Assembly (NCBI GenBank): GCA_021234155.1
Contig: JAJEKV010000181.1
Location: 560,001-624,000 of the forward strand
Direction: 5' to 3'
From: Isoetes taiwanensis
Taxonomy: Eukaryota; Streptophyta; Lycopodiopsida; Isoetales; Isoetaceae
Length of the DNA stretch: 64,000 nt
The notes under the pieces were generated by a model. The model worked only from the letters and a program-made list of their open reading frames with translations, ran no database searches and was not told the DNA's origin. Each line of letters begins with the position of its first letter. Position 1 is the first letter of the stretch. This document shows, piece after piece, positions 12,571 through 24,190 of this stretch. The position numbers and the translations under genes were made by a program.

Positions 12571-13065
12571 CTAGAATGATATTTTTGCAAATAATATAAA
12601 TTACGAAACAAATCCAAGAGAAGCTCTAACACATCATCTCTTGACACAAAGGCTGGTGAGTTACCAAAGGTGTGCATCCACCATCCATAAAAGTTACCTA
12701 GATTTAGCTCAATAATGTAGCCTTCTTTCATCTGTGCCATCTCTGCAAACGTCGCAACATAATTGCAAATCAACTCAAACGTTAACTATAATATCACACA
12801 ATGATAGAATCCACATACGCATTATGCCAAGATTAAGGAGCATTGATCTCTAAATAATGAAGAAAACGTGGTTTATAGACAACATATTTGCAGGATGTTG
12901 TGTCAAAAATTTTCACTTAATTTTTTGTGACTTCTAACAGTGCCACTCCTATTTCTCCTATGCCTATGAACTGATTAAAGAGCATTCGTGATGATGGGGT
13001 ATATATCAAAGTAATTTATAATAATAATATAACAATGTATGGACGACTCTACTTGTGTGTGTGTG

Positions 13066-14700
13066 TTTTTTTTTTTTTTTTTTTTTTGAAGGACGATAAG
13101 CTTTATTCACCAAGTAAGAACTAGAGCAACATAAAATGCAAAGACAGGATTATAACCCCAGTGGACAAACCGATCCAACTGAGCACAACCACCTGCCTAT
13201 GCAAAAGAATGAATCTAAAGGTAAGTATGCCAGATCCGTACTTTCTTCTCTTGATCAAGAGAAGAACAATTTATAAGCCATAACAATTTTATTTTTGCCT
13301 AATCGAAGAACAATCTCATCTGCAGAGTATCTACGCCCTTAAAAGATAAACAACCTCTGTCTCTTCAGATTGACCATAAAAACCAGCCACATGCGAGATG
13401 AAAAGCTTCGTTTAAAGTAGTTTGGGCCAAGCATCGGGATAGATAGCAAGCAAAATTCTTTGGCTAGATCGAGACGCGTGCCAAATAGGGTCAACAACCA
13501 AGACCATGTCTGCGAAGCCGCTCACACAAAAAAACAATGCTCAATACTCTCAACCCTTTGCGGGCATAAAGGACGAGCTCAAAATCCGATTATCCATTTT
13601 ATGGACCAACCTGTTGACTCTGAGGCATCTATGGATCACTTGCCACCACAAAACCACTACTTTGGGATGAAGCAGCTTATCCCATACCCATATCCAAACA
13701 CTTTTCCATTGTGGCTGAGGGACCTGAAGATGCCACCTATTAGATGGAGACAGAGGATTTCCGAATGCACAAGCGGGGTATACCTGAGAAGACACAAACC
13801 GCCTGGCCGATATCCCGATGGCAACCCCATCGACTACCTCAATCGTGGACCGGAATCCCGTGGCAACAATGCGACAATATGATTCCAGTTACTCGTCCCA
13901 TCGTACAACAAGAACTTTGTTCTAAATGCTTCCCATGACATGAGATGACCAGACTCATACCAAGCTGCAATAGTGCTTATACCAGCTGCTATCCATCGTC
14001 GTTGTGTCTTTGGATGAACAACCACACTTAGAGGCACATTCTCTAGAGTGTCCTGCAAAGGAATCCACCAGCATGGAATGGACAACTGAAGACATGCCTC
14101 AGGATTGATATAGAAAAAAGACCTGACAGTGTCCCAAGCAGCGAGTAACCCCTTTAGAAAGGGAGACGCATTAGGATACGGATGCATATGATAAAGCAAA
14201 GCCCAAGGAAGGAGGGGCTTAATGGTGGGCTTATGAAATGGGAGACAATGCTGAATCGACTGCACCAACAACCTCAGGCCAGGAGAATCATCCTTACCAA
14301 TGAAAATCCTCCAAATAAACTTTGATATCATCACCTTGCTTTGGAGGTGAAAATCCAACATACCAAGACCACCAGCTGCCTTAGGTCTAATGCATTTCGC
14401 CCAAGCTACCCTGACCACCGCTCCTAACCACCCCAAATAAAATTTCTGACGATACGCACAATCTCCTCTATCTTACACTGCGGAGCTAATAGAGCAGACG
14501 CCATGTAGACATGAGTATTACTAAGAACACATTTAGCCACAGTGATTCTACCGGGCATGGACAGTTTAGCTGTATTCCACCAAAACAAATGCTTTTGCAA
14601 CCCACTAATGATTTCGTCCCAAGCATCTGAAGCAGAGACGTGAATTCCAACTTGTGTTTTTTGCTCCCGCTTGCCCTGCTTTTCCTTGACCATCTGATGG
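13066..14700 (-). mobile_element. 5'-truncated non-LTR retrotransposon (LINE), decayed
   Basis: On the minus strand this is the 3' part of a LINE ORF2. 14693-14424 encodes the end of the reverse-transcriptase region (LSMPGRITVAKCVLSNTHVY and IVRIVRNFIWGG). A frame change leads into 14436-13834 with the typical AKCIRPKAAGGLGMLDFHLQ segment. 13795-13550 carries zf-RVT-type sequence (WIWVWDKLLHPKVVVLWWQV). A 22-base T-run at 13066-13087 is the complement of its poly-A tail. Endonuclease and RT catalytic motifs are absent, consistent with 5' truncation during target-primed reverse transcription. The protein resembles LINE-B at 62.5 kb (both have an RRWIAAG motif), so both belong to one lineage. 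Several frameshifts make it inactive. Confidence 0.9.
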
Positions 14701-15055
14701 AAGGAGCGTCGTATCCTTATATTTCCAGCTTCGTTTTTTACCTTTCTAGCAGATTCATCTCAGCACTGTCCATTCCAGCTATTCCAGGTATTGCACGTTT
14801 CTTTGCATTCTGTTTCAGTATTTTATTCTAAATGGAACTCTAGACCTATGTCCTCACGAAAGGTACAAAGTCGGAAAGGGATTATATAATTTGGCACAAC
14901 CAATCGTAAATCTATTGATAGGGGCTATAATGTATGTTAGTTCGAAAACCCGTATGGTATAGGTTTTTCTACTCCAAAAAGCCGTATATAGGGGTTTTTT
15001 TGTGACCCCTCGAACGCACATGCCATCTGTCCATATATAGAGGTGCACCCCCCCG
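14700..15055. other. Spacer, no feature recognised
   Basis: I see no gene or repeat that I can name between the LINE relic and the minisatellite. Confidence 0.4.
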
Positions 15056-15535
15056 GGGTGCCACCTAGGCTCAAACATGCCAAGGTGGCTCAAACATGCC
15101 ACCTAGGCTCCGAAATGCCACACGGGCTCCAACATGCCACCTAGGCTACAATATGCCAAGGTGGCGCAAACATGACACGTTGGCTCGACCATGCCAAGGT
15201 GGCTCAAACATGCCATGTGGGCTCCAACATGCGATCCCAAACATGCCAAGGTGGCTCAAACATGCCACGTGGGCTCCAACATGCCACCTAGGCTTCAACA
15301 GCCAAGGTGGCTCAAACATGCCACGCGGGCTCCAACATGCCACCTAGGCTCCAACATGCCACTTGGCTCAACCATTGCAAGGTGTCTCAAACATGCCACG
15401 TGGGCTCCAACATGCCAAGATGGCTCAAACATGCCACCTAGGCTCCAAAATGCCACGCAGGCTCCAATGTGCCACCTAGGGTCCAACATGCCAAGGTGGC
15501 TCAAACATGCCACCTAGGCTACGTAATGCCACTAG
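15056..15535. repeat. 19-bp minisatellite (GGCTCAAACATGCCAnnnn)
   Basis: About 25 head-to-tail copies of a 19 bp monomer fill the interval. The first part, GGCTC(A/C)AACATGCCA, is nearly constant, while the last four bases alternate among CCTA, AGGT and CGTG, giving a loose higher-order pattern. Some junctions create CACGTG (G-box-like) or CCTAGG. The ORFs seen in both strands are by-products of the repeat and are not called genes. Two or three units are partly deleted (near 15232 and 15300). Confidence 0.95.
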
Positions 15536-15558
15536 AGAACTGATAAGAATGTTTCCTT

Positions 15559-15866
15559 CAACATGCCGGAGAAGCCCACCAGTACTGCAGGAGCTTTCAG
15601 GGATATCCTCCAAGCTATCCCTAAGGAGACCCGTGAACAGCTGCGTAAGGAGCGGGCTTGTTATCGGTGCTTCCGCCCGGGGCACCGCATGCAAGAATGA
15701 CCCTACATTACACAGACAGTGCAGGCCGCCTTGGATGATTTGGATTGGGAAAACACGGAGGACCCAATCCATCCGGATGACACTGCTGAGGAGGACGCGC
15801 CTGACTATGTCACAGGTGAGTCTCACATTTATGCTGCCATCGAAACTGGTCAAGCAAACCACTAGC
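15559..15866 (+). pseudogene. LTR-retrotransposon gag relic with zinc-knuckle motif
   Basis: The plus-strand frame from the ATG at 15562 reads MPEKPTSTAGAFRDILQAIP and continues to CYRCFRPGHRMQE. This is a CX2CX4H zinc knuckle whose final Cys position is occupied by a TGA stop at about 15698. The same frame then continues through an acidic stretch (DDLDWENTEDPIHPDDTAEE) to a stop at about 15864. Zinc knuckles of this form are characteristic of retroelement nucleocapsids, most likely Ty3/Gypsy. Protease and reverse transcriptase are absent, so this is an isolated fragment. Confidence 0.6.
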
Positions 15867-16680
15867 CCTCTGTCATTTCTACAGTTGATTTTCGTATTAA
15901 ATTGTAACAGACAAATAATAAAGCTTCTCTGTATTTCACAGACAAATCAGACCGTTTTACAGACAAATCCTTACAAAAATCGTGGTAGGAAGCAATTTGC
16001 CTTGGTTCTTGCTGAATTAGATGCAAAAAAAAAAAACTCATTGCTGCTAGAATATTTTCAATGAACTGGAAAAATCATTTTTTGGACCGAAAATTCTGTG
16101 AAGCGCCTAGGACTTTGCCACACGTAGGATACTATCCGACCTTAACTTTAGGCACAATATCAGGTTGTCAAGGATGAGGGTGGCCTCCACCTCCCTTGAC
16201 ATCCCATTGTTTTAGTATCTTCTCATCTCTAACATATCTTAAACTTTTGTCGTATATATGGTTCATGCTTTGATAGATATTGTCCTCAATTTGGCACCTC
16301 TATGGCACCTCTATGTACCTATCTGTAAATAAGCAAAAAATATATAGTGTCGGACACATGATATAGTGCCCTTTCATGGACTAGGCTACAGAAACTAGTT
16401 GTCTTCCAGCATCCTTTTTATGAAGGGAAGGTGGTTCATAGATTGGAAAATGTTTCGCAGCTATTTGCTGATCAAAGATAACGATAAAAAAACTACAAAA
16501 CTTTAAATGTGATTTTAGGTGCTTACATCTAAAGCATGTTATCTCGAGCAGGCAGTCTTGTGTATAACCATTCACTCTCATTTACAACTCATCAAATCCG
16601 CAAATGTGACAACAAATGTGGTGCCTGTGGCACCACACTACCGTCTTGTATTAATATAAAATTTCTCTCGTTCTTCAAAA
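15867..16680. other. Spacer, no feature recognised
   Basis: The sequence is AT-rich with scattered short ORFs and no motif I can name. CTATGGCACCT is repeated near 16300. Confidence 0.4.
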
Positions 16681-16681
16681 T

Positions 16682-16880
16682 TAAAAAAAAAAGAAGAACT
16701 AGTCAAAAGCACGTTTGATTACTTTTTACAGAAATTACAAGTTTTGATAATGTTTTTTTGCCTTGTGATTTAATTTGTAATATGAAGTCCCTTATATCAA
16801 TGTCATCAAAAACAAGGCTAGTTTTTAGTTACAAAATAAAAAAATGTAGTTTCCATCTTTCAAATGCTTGGCAAAGACAT
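16682..16880. repeat. ~195 bp direct repeat, left copy, bordering gene-fragment array
   Basis: Closely similar and colinear with 19587-19780. Shared landmarks are ACTAGTCAAAAGCACGTTTG, ATTACTTTTTACAGAAATTA and AAATGTAGTTTCCATCTT. Both copies begin just after an A-run and lie in the same orientation on either side of the captured gene pieces. Confidence 0.9.
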
Positions 16881-16999
16881 TAATGGTAGGAAAAGGGACT
16901 ATTATGCCAAACTCATTGCACATGGCAGTCGATGACTTCTGTACAAAACTCTTTATGAACACCATGCAAGAAGTGGCATTTTCTGTCCAAATAAGTCTA

Positions 17000-17842
17000 T
17001 TATTTTGTGTATTCAGTTGATTCGTGTATTCTGCTTGTTGCCATGGCATTATCGCTCCATGATTTATCCTTACCATCATCATGTTCTTCTGGACAGTTAA
17101 TAGGTAGAGGCCAGGATGTTGACTCTATCCTTCGATCCTCAGAGATTGCACATTTGTTTCCAAATAGGTCTTCTTTTGCCTCCTTTAAAAGCATCTGAGT
17201 CTGAAACTTATCCACAAGTTCTTCAATTCTTGTTGACCTGTTCGTTTCACCATGAAAGTCTTGCAAGGAGCGAATAGTTTTGCCATTTCCATTAGCCATT
17301 TCCCTGCCTGATTTGGCACTTGAATTTGCTTGTGTTTCAGCATGGTATGATCCATTGTCTTGGTTCTGTGCGATTGAAGGTGGAGGAGAACCACGAGCTA
17401 CAGCTACTTCTATTTGCCAGTCATCCATATTCCTGCTTACTAATTTCTTGAAAAAGTCAGGATTTGTCTTCTTGCCAGTTAAAGATGAGGTCTTTTTTGA
17501 ATTAACTGATCGCTTATCAAGTGCCTGGCTTGAAGGAGCCACTGAAGATGAAAATTTATCAGGAGTAACTGAGGATCCAGAATTGCGGGATTCAGCAATG
17601 ACGTCTTTCCAAGATGTCCCAGAAGAACGGACAGTTCCATTTGACACATCTGCAAGTACTATAGGAAATAAATCAGAATTTATCAAATTATTTATGTTCT
17701 TCCTTGTATCATCTACACAGGAAAAGATATGCTACCCTTTGTTATCCCACTTGTTCCTGGGGGAGAAGTCTGAGATTCAGCATCAGGAATATTTTTCCAC
17801 ACTTGAAGTGCATCATTCACAGCATCTCTGGCAGGCTTGACC
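17000..17842 (-). pseudogene. SPIRAL2/TORTIFOLIA1-like HEAT-repeat MAP fragment
   Basis: Two minus-strand exon pieces are visible. Exon 17842-17736 encodes VKPARDAVNDALQVWKNIPD, very like the HEAT repeat of plant microtubule-associated TORTIFOLIA1/SPIRAL2-like proteins. A GT...AG intron of 86 bp (17735-17650) follows and the phase joins correctly (AAAGG/GTAGC to TTGCAG/ATGTG, restoring an Asp codon). The next piece, 17649-17000, is Ser-rich and contains FFKKLVSRNMDDWQIEVAVA, which I associate with the same family. Only a small internal part of the usual ~800-residue protein is present. The retained intron argues for DNA-level capture, not a retrocopy. It lies downstream of two other gene fragments on the same strand. 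Confidence 0.6.
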
Positions 17843-18103
17843 TACAATTTCACATCCCACGTTAACCATGATGACATATCACACTAACTTAGTAAAATCC
17901 AAGGAGCAACTAAATGCACATGACAATGGATGACAGAAAAGGAAACCTCCCTTTATACATGATCAAAAAACTACAAAACATCAAATGCATGAGATATGAA
18001 TCTCTCAGATGCATATGCAATTCAGAAAAAAGCAAAAAAGAGCTTTCCTCTGGTCACTCATGCACCAGCGTTTTTTAACTTAATAATCTGAGAAATGCGC
18101 TTA

Positions 18104-18300
18104 CCCTAATGCACTAATAAGAGAACCGCTAGATAATACAACAGAAAAAGCTCCCTTGTCCTTAATAGAATCGGCAGACAGCTTTGCAATGTGATCAGCC
18201 AAACTCCACTGCAATTCTTCAACGCTTTCAAAGATCTTCAAGTTGGCATCCTTACTGAGTTTAGAAGAAGTCATTTCTGCAAAACCCAATTTGTTGTCAC
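18104..18300 (-). pseudogene. 6-phosphogluconolactonase first-exon fragment
   Basis: From a Met codon at 18274 the minus strand reads MTSSKLSKDANLKIFESVEE and continues to GAFSVVLSSGSLISALG. This matches the N-terminal part of 6-phosphogluconolactonase (oxidative pentose phosphate pathway), including the VLSGGSL-type phosphate-binding loop, here with Ser for the first Gly. The coding piece ends at a good donor, GG/GTAAGC, near 18104. No later PGL exons with the catalytic region (for example a VDER or GxGxDGH motif) follow, so this is one captured exon of about 57 codons. It directly abuts the oligopeptide-transporter fragment upstream. Confidence 0.75.
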
Positions 18301-18369
18301 TGGCCAAGAGAGTGGGCGGGTTGTCTAAAACTAAAACAAGTGCTATGGGCATCACGAATTAGCAGGGCA

Positions 18370-19180
18370 CCGAAGTGAGAGCCTGAGACCCAAGATATAG
18401 AGGAAAAAGTCACGAAGAGATATCCAGGGAGCACATAATATGAGAAACTAATATCCATAACAATCAAGAAAAACTGAATTCTTGACAAACCTCTTTGCTG
18501 ATCCTTTCATGAAGGCTCCTGTTATAAGAAAAATGGCATTTAGAAATCTATTAATTTCATGAGTTATAAAGTGGAGGGCAAATAGATACCTAAAAAGGGA
18601 CACATGAACTATAGTACCAGGCCACCACATGCTTGCAGGTTCCACCAAACGTTTTATGAAAAGGCCAGCCCAACCATATCCAAACACCTGTATATAATAT
18701 AAACATGTTAATAAAATTTTGAAGCGAAAATTATTAAGCATAGGCTTTAAGAGTACCTGTGAAGTGAGAACTATGAGAAGACCTACAACAAAACTAATAT
18801 TTCTTGTATAAAAGACTCTAGCAACATTTATATGCTGCACAGCAGCAGCCCTCCATGTCCAAAGCCACTTCCGGCAGTAGCAAAAATCCTGATCAAAACA
18901 TGCTCTTTCTTATTAAATGGACATGAATTCAGAGAAAACTTTCCCAGCCATGGAATTTGGATTGATCTGGTGGGCAACCAGTCTGCCAATAGGCGGCCAA
19001 GATTGTAGAGCTAAAACTAGGGCGGACGATATAATGAGAGGCTCTGTTCTGTATGAAAAGAACTGACTCAAGAAAGAAAGAAGAATACATGAAACCAATT
19101 CGGAATGTCCATACTTCCTTGAATAGCAATGCTTGAAAGCGAAATGGGATTTTACCTACTAAGATCATAACCCAACACTT
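18370..19180 (-). pseudogene. Oligopeptide transporter (OPT family) fragment
   Basis: OPT proteins are multi-spanning plasma-membrane transporters of peptides and metal chelates. Minus-strand pieces appear in family order: FSYRTEPLIISSALVLALQS (about 19050), PFNKKEHVLIRIFATAGSGF (about 18890), then VARVFYTRNISFVVGLLIVL and GYGWAGLFIKRLVEPASMWW (18840-18600), then [20 protein letters not shown] (about 18440). Changes of frame and an in-frame stop (after LLLCSI near 18840) break it. The N-terminus and the C-terminal half of the usual ~740 residues are missing. Intron-like gaps remain. It ends at about 18385, where the PGL piece begins. Confidence 0.85.
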
Positions 19181-19460
19181 CAATTTGCCTTCCTGATCGC
19201 CAGCAGAGATGGTGCGGCATGAACTGCTCGAGTCATGAACTGCTCACTTTCTTCACCCGGAAAGCTTTTGGAGCTTTATCATTCTCAAAATGGCCTCTTT
19301 CCTTTTTTAAGAGAAGCAAAACCAATGGAGATATAGATCATGAAGTCCGGTCTAGACAGCAAAAGTAAGAAAGCCGAAGAGGAAAAGCTTTAACGGACAA
19401 GTTACAGCAGTCTGCTTCTGCCTTCGCCAGAGCTTCCCGAACGAAGGCATAACTCCCATG
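19181..19460. other. Flank of gene-fragment array
   Basis: No recognised coding sequence lies between the OPT relic and the shared module that starts near 19460. Confidence 0.4.
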
Positions 19461-19598
19461 ACATGCTGGAATTTCCATCAATTTTTTGTGACCCTCGATC
19501 AAATCCAACGACTTTTAGCCCATCCACATGCACAAAATTCTCTCTGAAATTGCTTCAAAGTATCAACTTGCATTTATGCAAACGTGAAAAAAAAAAAA
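19460..19598. repeat. A-run-terminated shared module, copy 1
   Basis: Colinear with about 25125-25275. Common landmarks are GGAATTTCCAT, AAATCCAACG, AAATTGCTTCAAAGT and TCAACTTG, then TGCAAACGTG and an A-run of about 12. The module lies immediately left of the right-hand 195 bp repeat. The same A-terminated end at two places suggests a shared terminus of two related mobile units. Confidence 0.75.
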
Positions 19599-19780
19599 CT
19601 AGTCAAAAGCACGTTTGATTACTTTTTACAGAAATTACATGTTTTGATAATATTCTTTTGCCCCTGTAATTTGTAATATGAAGTTTCCTATATCAATGAC
19701 ATTAAAAGCAACGTTAATTTCGAGTTACAAAATAAAAAAATGTAGTTTCCATCTTCCAAATGCTTGGCAAAGACATTGGA
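19587..19780. repeat. ~195 bp direct repeat, right copy
   Basis: Partner of 16682-16880, sharing TTACAAAATAAAAAAATGTA and CAAATGCTTGGCAAAGACAT. Together the two copies delimit about 2.7 kb that contains three gene fragments. Confidence 0.9.
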
Positions 19781-22771
19781 ATCTTTTGAAACATAGACTC
19801 TCTAGTACATCGTAACAACACGTTGCAGTAGATCATTGGAAGTTCCCATTCTTTGAGTAAGATCCGAATCCTTTGGGTAAGATCTGAAGCACAAAAAAGA
19901 ACATGATAGCAAACTGCAAGGGCCTCAGGTGGCTGGATAGCAAAGAAAAGCAAATAAATAGCAAGACCTTTTTTGGGCACACAAGGATTCGAAAAAAAGT
20001 TATTAGAATCTATAGCAATGGATACTTTGTCTTTCCATCATTAATAACTTTTAGGAGCATGATTTCACAATTGGCTACTTTGTCACAACTTCAATCCTCT
20101 CGTAGAAGTTCCATTATTTTATTGTATCTAGATCGTAGACCCCTAGGTTGAAAATCTATAATGCTTTCAACAGTCTAAAACCTAATGCTAATGTAGAATC
20201 TTTTTCCAAATTGTCAGAATCAAATCGTACAAAAAGATGGAATCCTTATGGCTATGATGTGTAATGACATTGCTACTATGGATAGCGCACTACTGATAAG
20301 CAAAGAGAGCTGCCTATATCCACCAACTTTAAAACATTTTGTAGCACAACAAATACATTATAATTTTGCAATATAAGATAGACCTTATTAAGAAAAGGAT
20401 GGTGTATATGAGCAAGAAATTTATCTAGGTATGATGTCATTCAATGGCATTGACTTGCAAACCTATTTCAAAAAAAAAGAGAAAATTCCATTAATTCTAG
20501 TAGCATGTTTATGTAAATTAGAAAAGTAACCTTTGTTAAGGAAGTACTTTTCCCATAAACATAAAACACTTAAAACCTTGGACCTTAGCCCTAAGGCCTT
20601 CATCAATACACAAAACTTAGCACATTTAATATGATCTCTCATTTAGAATTAGGAGCTTATTACAAACAAAGAGAAGAATGTAACATCAAATAACTACACA
20701 AAAGCGAACTTCACAATTTGTTTTTGTTTGTCCAAAAGATTACAACTTAAATACTAGCATCTTGATCATCTAAAGAAAAGCGTACACCAACGTGAGCGAG
20801 ATAGGGCAAAAACTTTTTAAATACGTAGATCATCTTGATTTTTTATGTGATGTTCCCTCTCAATTCCATCTCGTGCCAAAGTGTACAAAAAATGCTTAAT
20901 TATGATGGGGCACATAACGTTGCCGGGTATAAGTTCGAAACTTGTGTGACTTGAAACTTGTTCAACTCAACTCCTCGTCATAGTACCAATGGGATCTGAA
21001 AGCCCTGGTAAGGTTTTTGTTCGCTCATATTATATGCAGGTTGTAACTTGTGTACCCACTCCTTTGTATCTCAGAATGGCCACTGCTGGAGTTTCCTGCA
21101 CCCCTACTCTTGCTGATCTTTCAAAAGGATTAACCAATATGTTGTATTGGCCTACTGCTTGGCTTTCATGGATTGTGTATGTCCTACCTGGAGAGATTAG
21201 AAAACTGGAATTTGCTTGAATGCTTTCACATAGCACCCATGTTACATGCTTCAAAATGCCTAAAACAATGTAACTTGAATGGTTTATGTCCATCTACTGC
21301 ATGCTATCAAAGCAGGCTACTGCTTACTATCACATCCCTGCTATGCACCATCAGCATTAATTCATCATTTACCTTGAAATTGTTTGTACACTACTGGAAA
21401 CAATGCTCATCCGAACATGGTTCTTTCTTGTTGTGTTGCTAATCTAGTCAAGCTGTAACCAGAAGGCAATTTCCCATCAATATTGCAGTTATACTTATAA
21501 AAATTACTGCACATGATAACCCTGATGCTAAACACTTCTGGGACGAATAAAGCCTCTGCCATATAAGATAGTTCCATGCGCTTAAGTACATATATATTGT
21601 ACCTTATACAAGATGTTGTACATTATACCAGATATCCTGTTTGGGTCATCATCAGCGATAAACAATTAATATTCCTTCAAATGCAGCTAAAAATACAATT
21701 GATTATTGGATGCAACCCATTTACTACATACAAAATCCTTCCTATGGCTGAAGATGGTAATGGCATATACATAAGAACTCAAATTCAATTTTAACTTTCT
21801 CATGCAAAAATATGAATTTTAAAATCATACGAATAAACTTATTTGGAGTTCATGAGGACTGCAAGTTTACCAAAACAACGAAGTATACCTCCACCTCCCT
21901 GTCCACAAAGTTAAAATACTGCAGTCGCAACTATTCTGCAGATAGAAAAGAATGCCCAGTGAACCTAGTAAGCTAAGCTAAAAATTTAAGTTGAACAAGG
22001 CTCCATTTCGTTTGGCAATGGATCTTCTCAGATGGCTGTGGCATGCGAAATTTAGCATCATGAGACAGAAGGTGCTTAATTTATAAAAACCAGGAACGAC
22101 AAATGGTTAGAGAATGCTTCCAGCATGGTCTACTTACTCGTTGACTGCCACCGTATAAGTCATAGTGTACCAAAGGTGCTATGACTGAAGATAATATTGA
22201 TTACAAGGCTTGAGCATCTACTTAACAAGTCTACTGGACTGAAAATACTAGAAATACTACATTGGCAAGAGCATATACAATTTCGTTCAATACGCTGGGC
22301 AATAGGAAGCTACCACAGAGGCAAACTGAAAATGCACGTACTGTCAAAGAACCTAAACAAAATTGTACAAATAAGAAAACACAGGGCAAGTTTGCTCATC
22401 TGGAATGGCCTAGTCTGAGAGCAAAATCTCTGCTTTTCTGCAGAACAATTCAAAATTAGTAGCAGAACATCTTACAAAGGAAATTTGTCACAAAAAAGGG
22501 GCGAGTCTGTTTTAGTTCAATCCTAGTCCCGCTCAATCCTAGTCCCGCACTGCATTTCATGGACTAGTTTTCTTAGCATGAGCAAACTCGCAGAACAGAC
22601 TATGATATCCTGCACTGCATTTGCTTGAAATTGACAGGCTCCTTAAATTATTATATTACACACACAACCAGTAAGCATTGCTGTCCACGTCACCAAATTC
22701 TCTTGAAGCATCTTTTTCTTTTGAAAACTTTTATGGCCCTGTATAAATATCCAACTTACATCCAATCAGGC
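19781..22771. other. Spacer, no gene recognised
   Basis: The sequence is AT-rich. Several ORFs of 65-90 codons exist (for example plus 20989-21219), but none shows a domain or motif I recognise. A short repeat, CAATCCTAGTCCCGC, occurs twice near 22520-22545. Confidence 0.4.
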
Positions 22772-23163
22772 AAGTGCAGTTCTGTAAACTATGTAAATAA
22801 AAGCCAATGCCAAAGCCAAGCAGCATGCTTACCCCCAGTGGACAGAGAGCAATTCATAATCTTAATATTCCTTGGGCCGGATAGATTTTCCAATCATATG
22901 AGCCAGTTTTGTAAGCTGGCTCAAACCAGTGGATCTTGCCCACCAGAATAATGTGGCCTTATGATCTTTGCATGGCCCACAAAGAATACCCTGTGCTACT
23001 ACTTGTTGCCAGACAGAAATAGATTCTTACGTTGGATTTCAAGGCGATTTGACTGTAGGGGCAGAACTCCTCACACTGTGATGTTTTGCATATGCTCCAC
23101 TCTGACTCTCTGGTCCTCAAGATGCATAACCTCGCATGCTGTCTGTAAAGAAAAAATAGAAGA
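22772..23163 (-). repeat. Duplicated exon-like segment, copy 1 (~390 bp)
   Basis: About nine-tenths identical by eye to 24694-25085. On the minus strand, an acceptor-like TTTACAG precedes the frame TACEVMHLEDQRVRVEHMQN, which meets a stop after ITV in this copy. A second frame encodes SISVWQQVVAQGILCGPCKD and continues to LSQLTKLAHMIGKSIRPKEY. Both copies keep these frames, with some differences that change residues, so they look like relics of coding exons. I do not recognise the protein. Confidence 0.75.
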
Positions 23164-24190
23164 ATAAGGAAACCAAAAAAATCCAATGGATCAAAATAGA
23201 TATAACAAAATCAATGGCCATTGCCATATCCATGGCCAAGTAAATAGAAGTATAATGTGGGAGAGCCGGAAGAGCTTCCCAACATAAAATGGAATTTGTA
23301 TTCATGTTGTGCTAACAATGAAAAAATAGGATTGAAATATATAACCAAAGCAAACAATCTTATAAGGAGCAACCACATAAACCTGTGAGCATGGGCCATA
23401 TCCAAGAACAAATTGCAGATTTAGGTGCATTAGCGCAAGAATCATTCCATTAGATTGTGCATGAGAAGAACAAACGAATCAGAAGCTTTCTGTTGTTGCA
23501 TCCATAATAGATCCAGGCTATTGCCAAAAACTTTGCCATCGTTTGTGCTTCTCACATATGTAAGCCAGTGCTTGCCATTGTCATATGAAGATCTTGGCAT
23601 CACGGGTTAGGCTGCACATTTAAATGCTTAGAAGAAACCATAGACAAAAGATCATCGAGCTGGCTTCTGTAACCGTCTCATGGGCTTTCAAACTAAAAAC
23701 CAAAAAGTTTGCTCATCCATTAGGAATAAACTGAAAAAAGATTTGCTAATATCTAGAATGTTCAAAAGCCTAGTCATTTGCATCAGGATGCAATTAGATT
23801 GCATGCAAAGTTTGGAGGGGAATGATATAGTAACTGCCCACCCATAATGAAGTATTGACAAAATTGTATAGAATAGAATCTCTAAAACATGCCATCAAAA
23901 GTACATAGAGCTTCAAGTAGATTACCTCGTCAATTTGTTGCTCTCCACCATTTCTTCTTTGCCAAAATTTTTGCTTATAGGTGAATGCGTCTCTATCTTG
24001 TTTTCTTTACCGATTCATTCATGAACTGGATCCCGAGTAGTGGAAAAATCTGTGGATGCTGGCTATGGCATGAGCAAGGAACCCAATGCGTTGTTGATTT
24101 GCAAAAACGATTCTTAACGGCCAAAAAATGTTCAAAACAGAGATGCCCTCTTCATCTCTGACTCTTTTCTACAAGACCCATAGAACAAAT
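23164..24190. other. Spacer between duplicated exon-like segments
   Basis: Mostly unrecognised. A minus-strand mini-exon-like frame (RNGGEQQIDE followed by GTAATC) is visible near 23930-23970 and could belong upstream of the duplicated exon, but it is too short to be sure. Confidence 0.3.

Noticed and set aside
15096-15517. Overlapping ORFs of 65-108 codons in the minisatellite
   Set aside because: They are frame by-products of a 19 bp repeat and encode only periodic MPxxLKHA-type peptides.
15056-15535. CRISPR-like array
   Set aside because: Units are joined head to tail with no unique spacers, and the context is plant nuclear DNA. It is a minisatellite.
17280-17840. 186-codon plus-strand ORF
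   Set aside because: It is antisense to the SPIRAL2-like exons, which have a phase-consistent intron and recognisable motifs on the minus strand.
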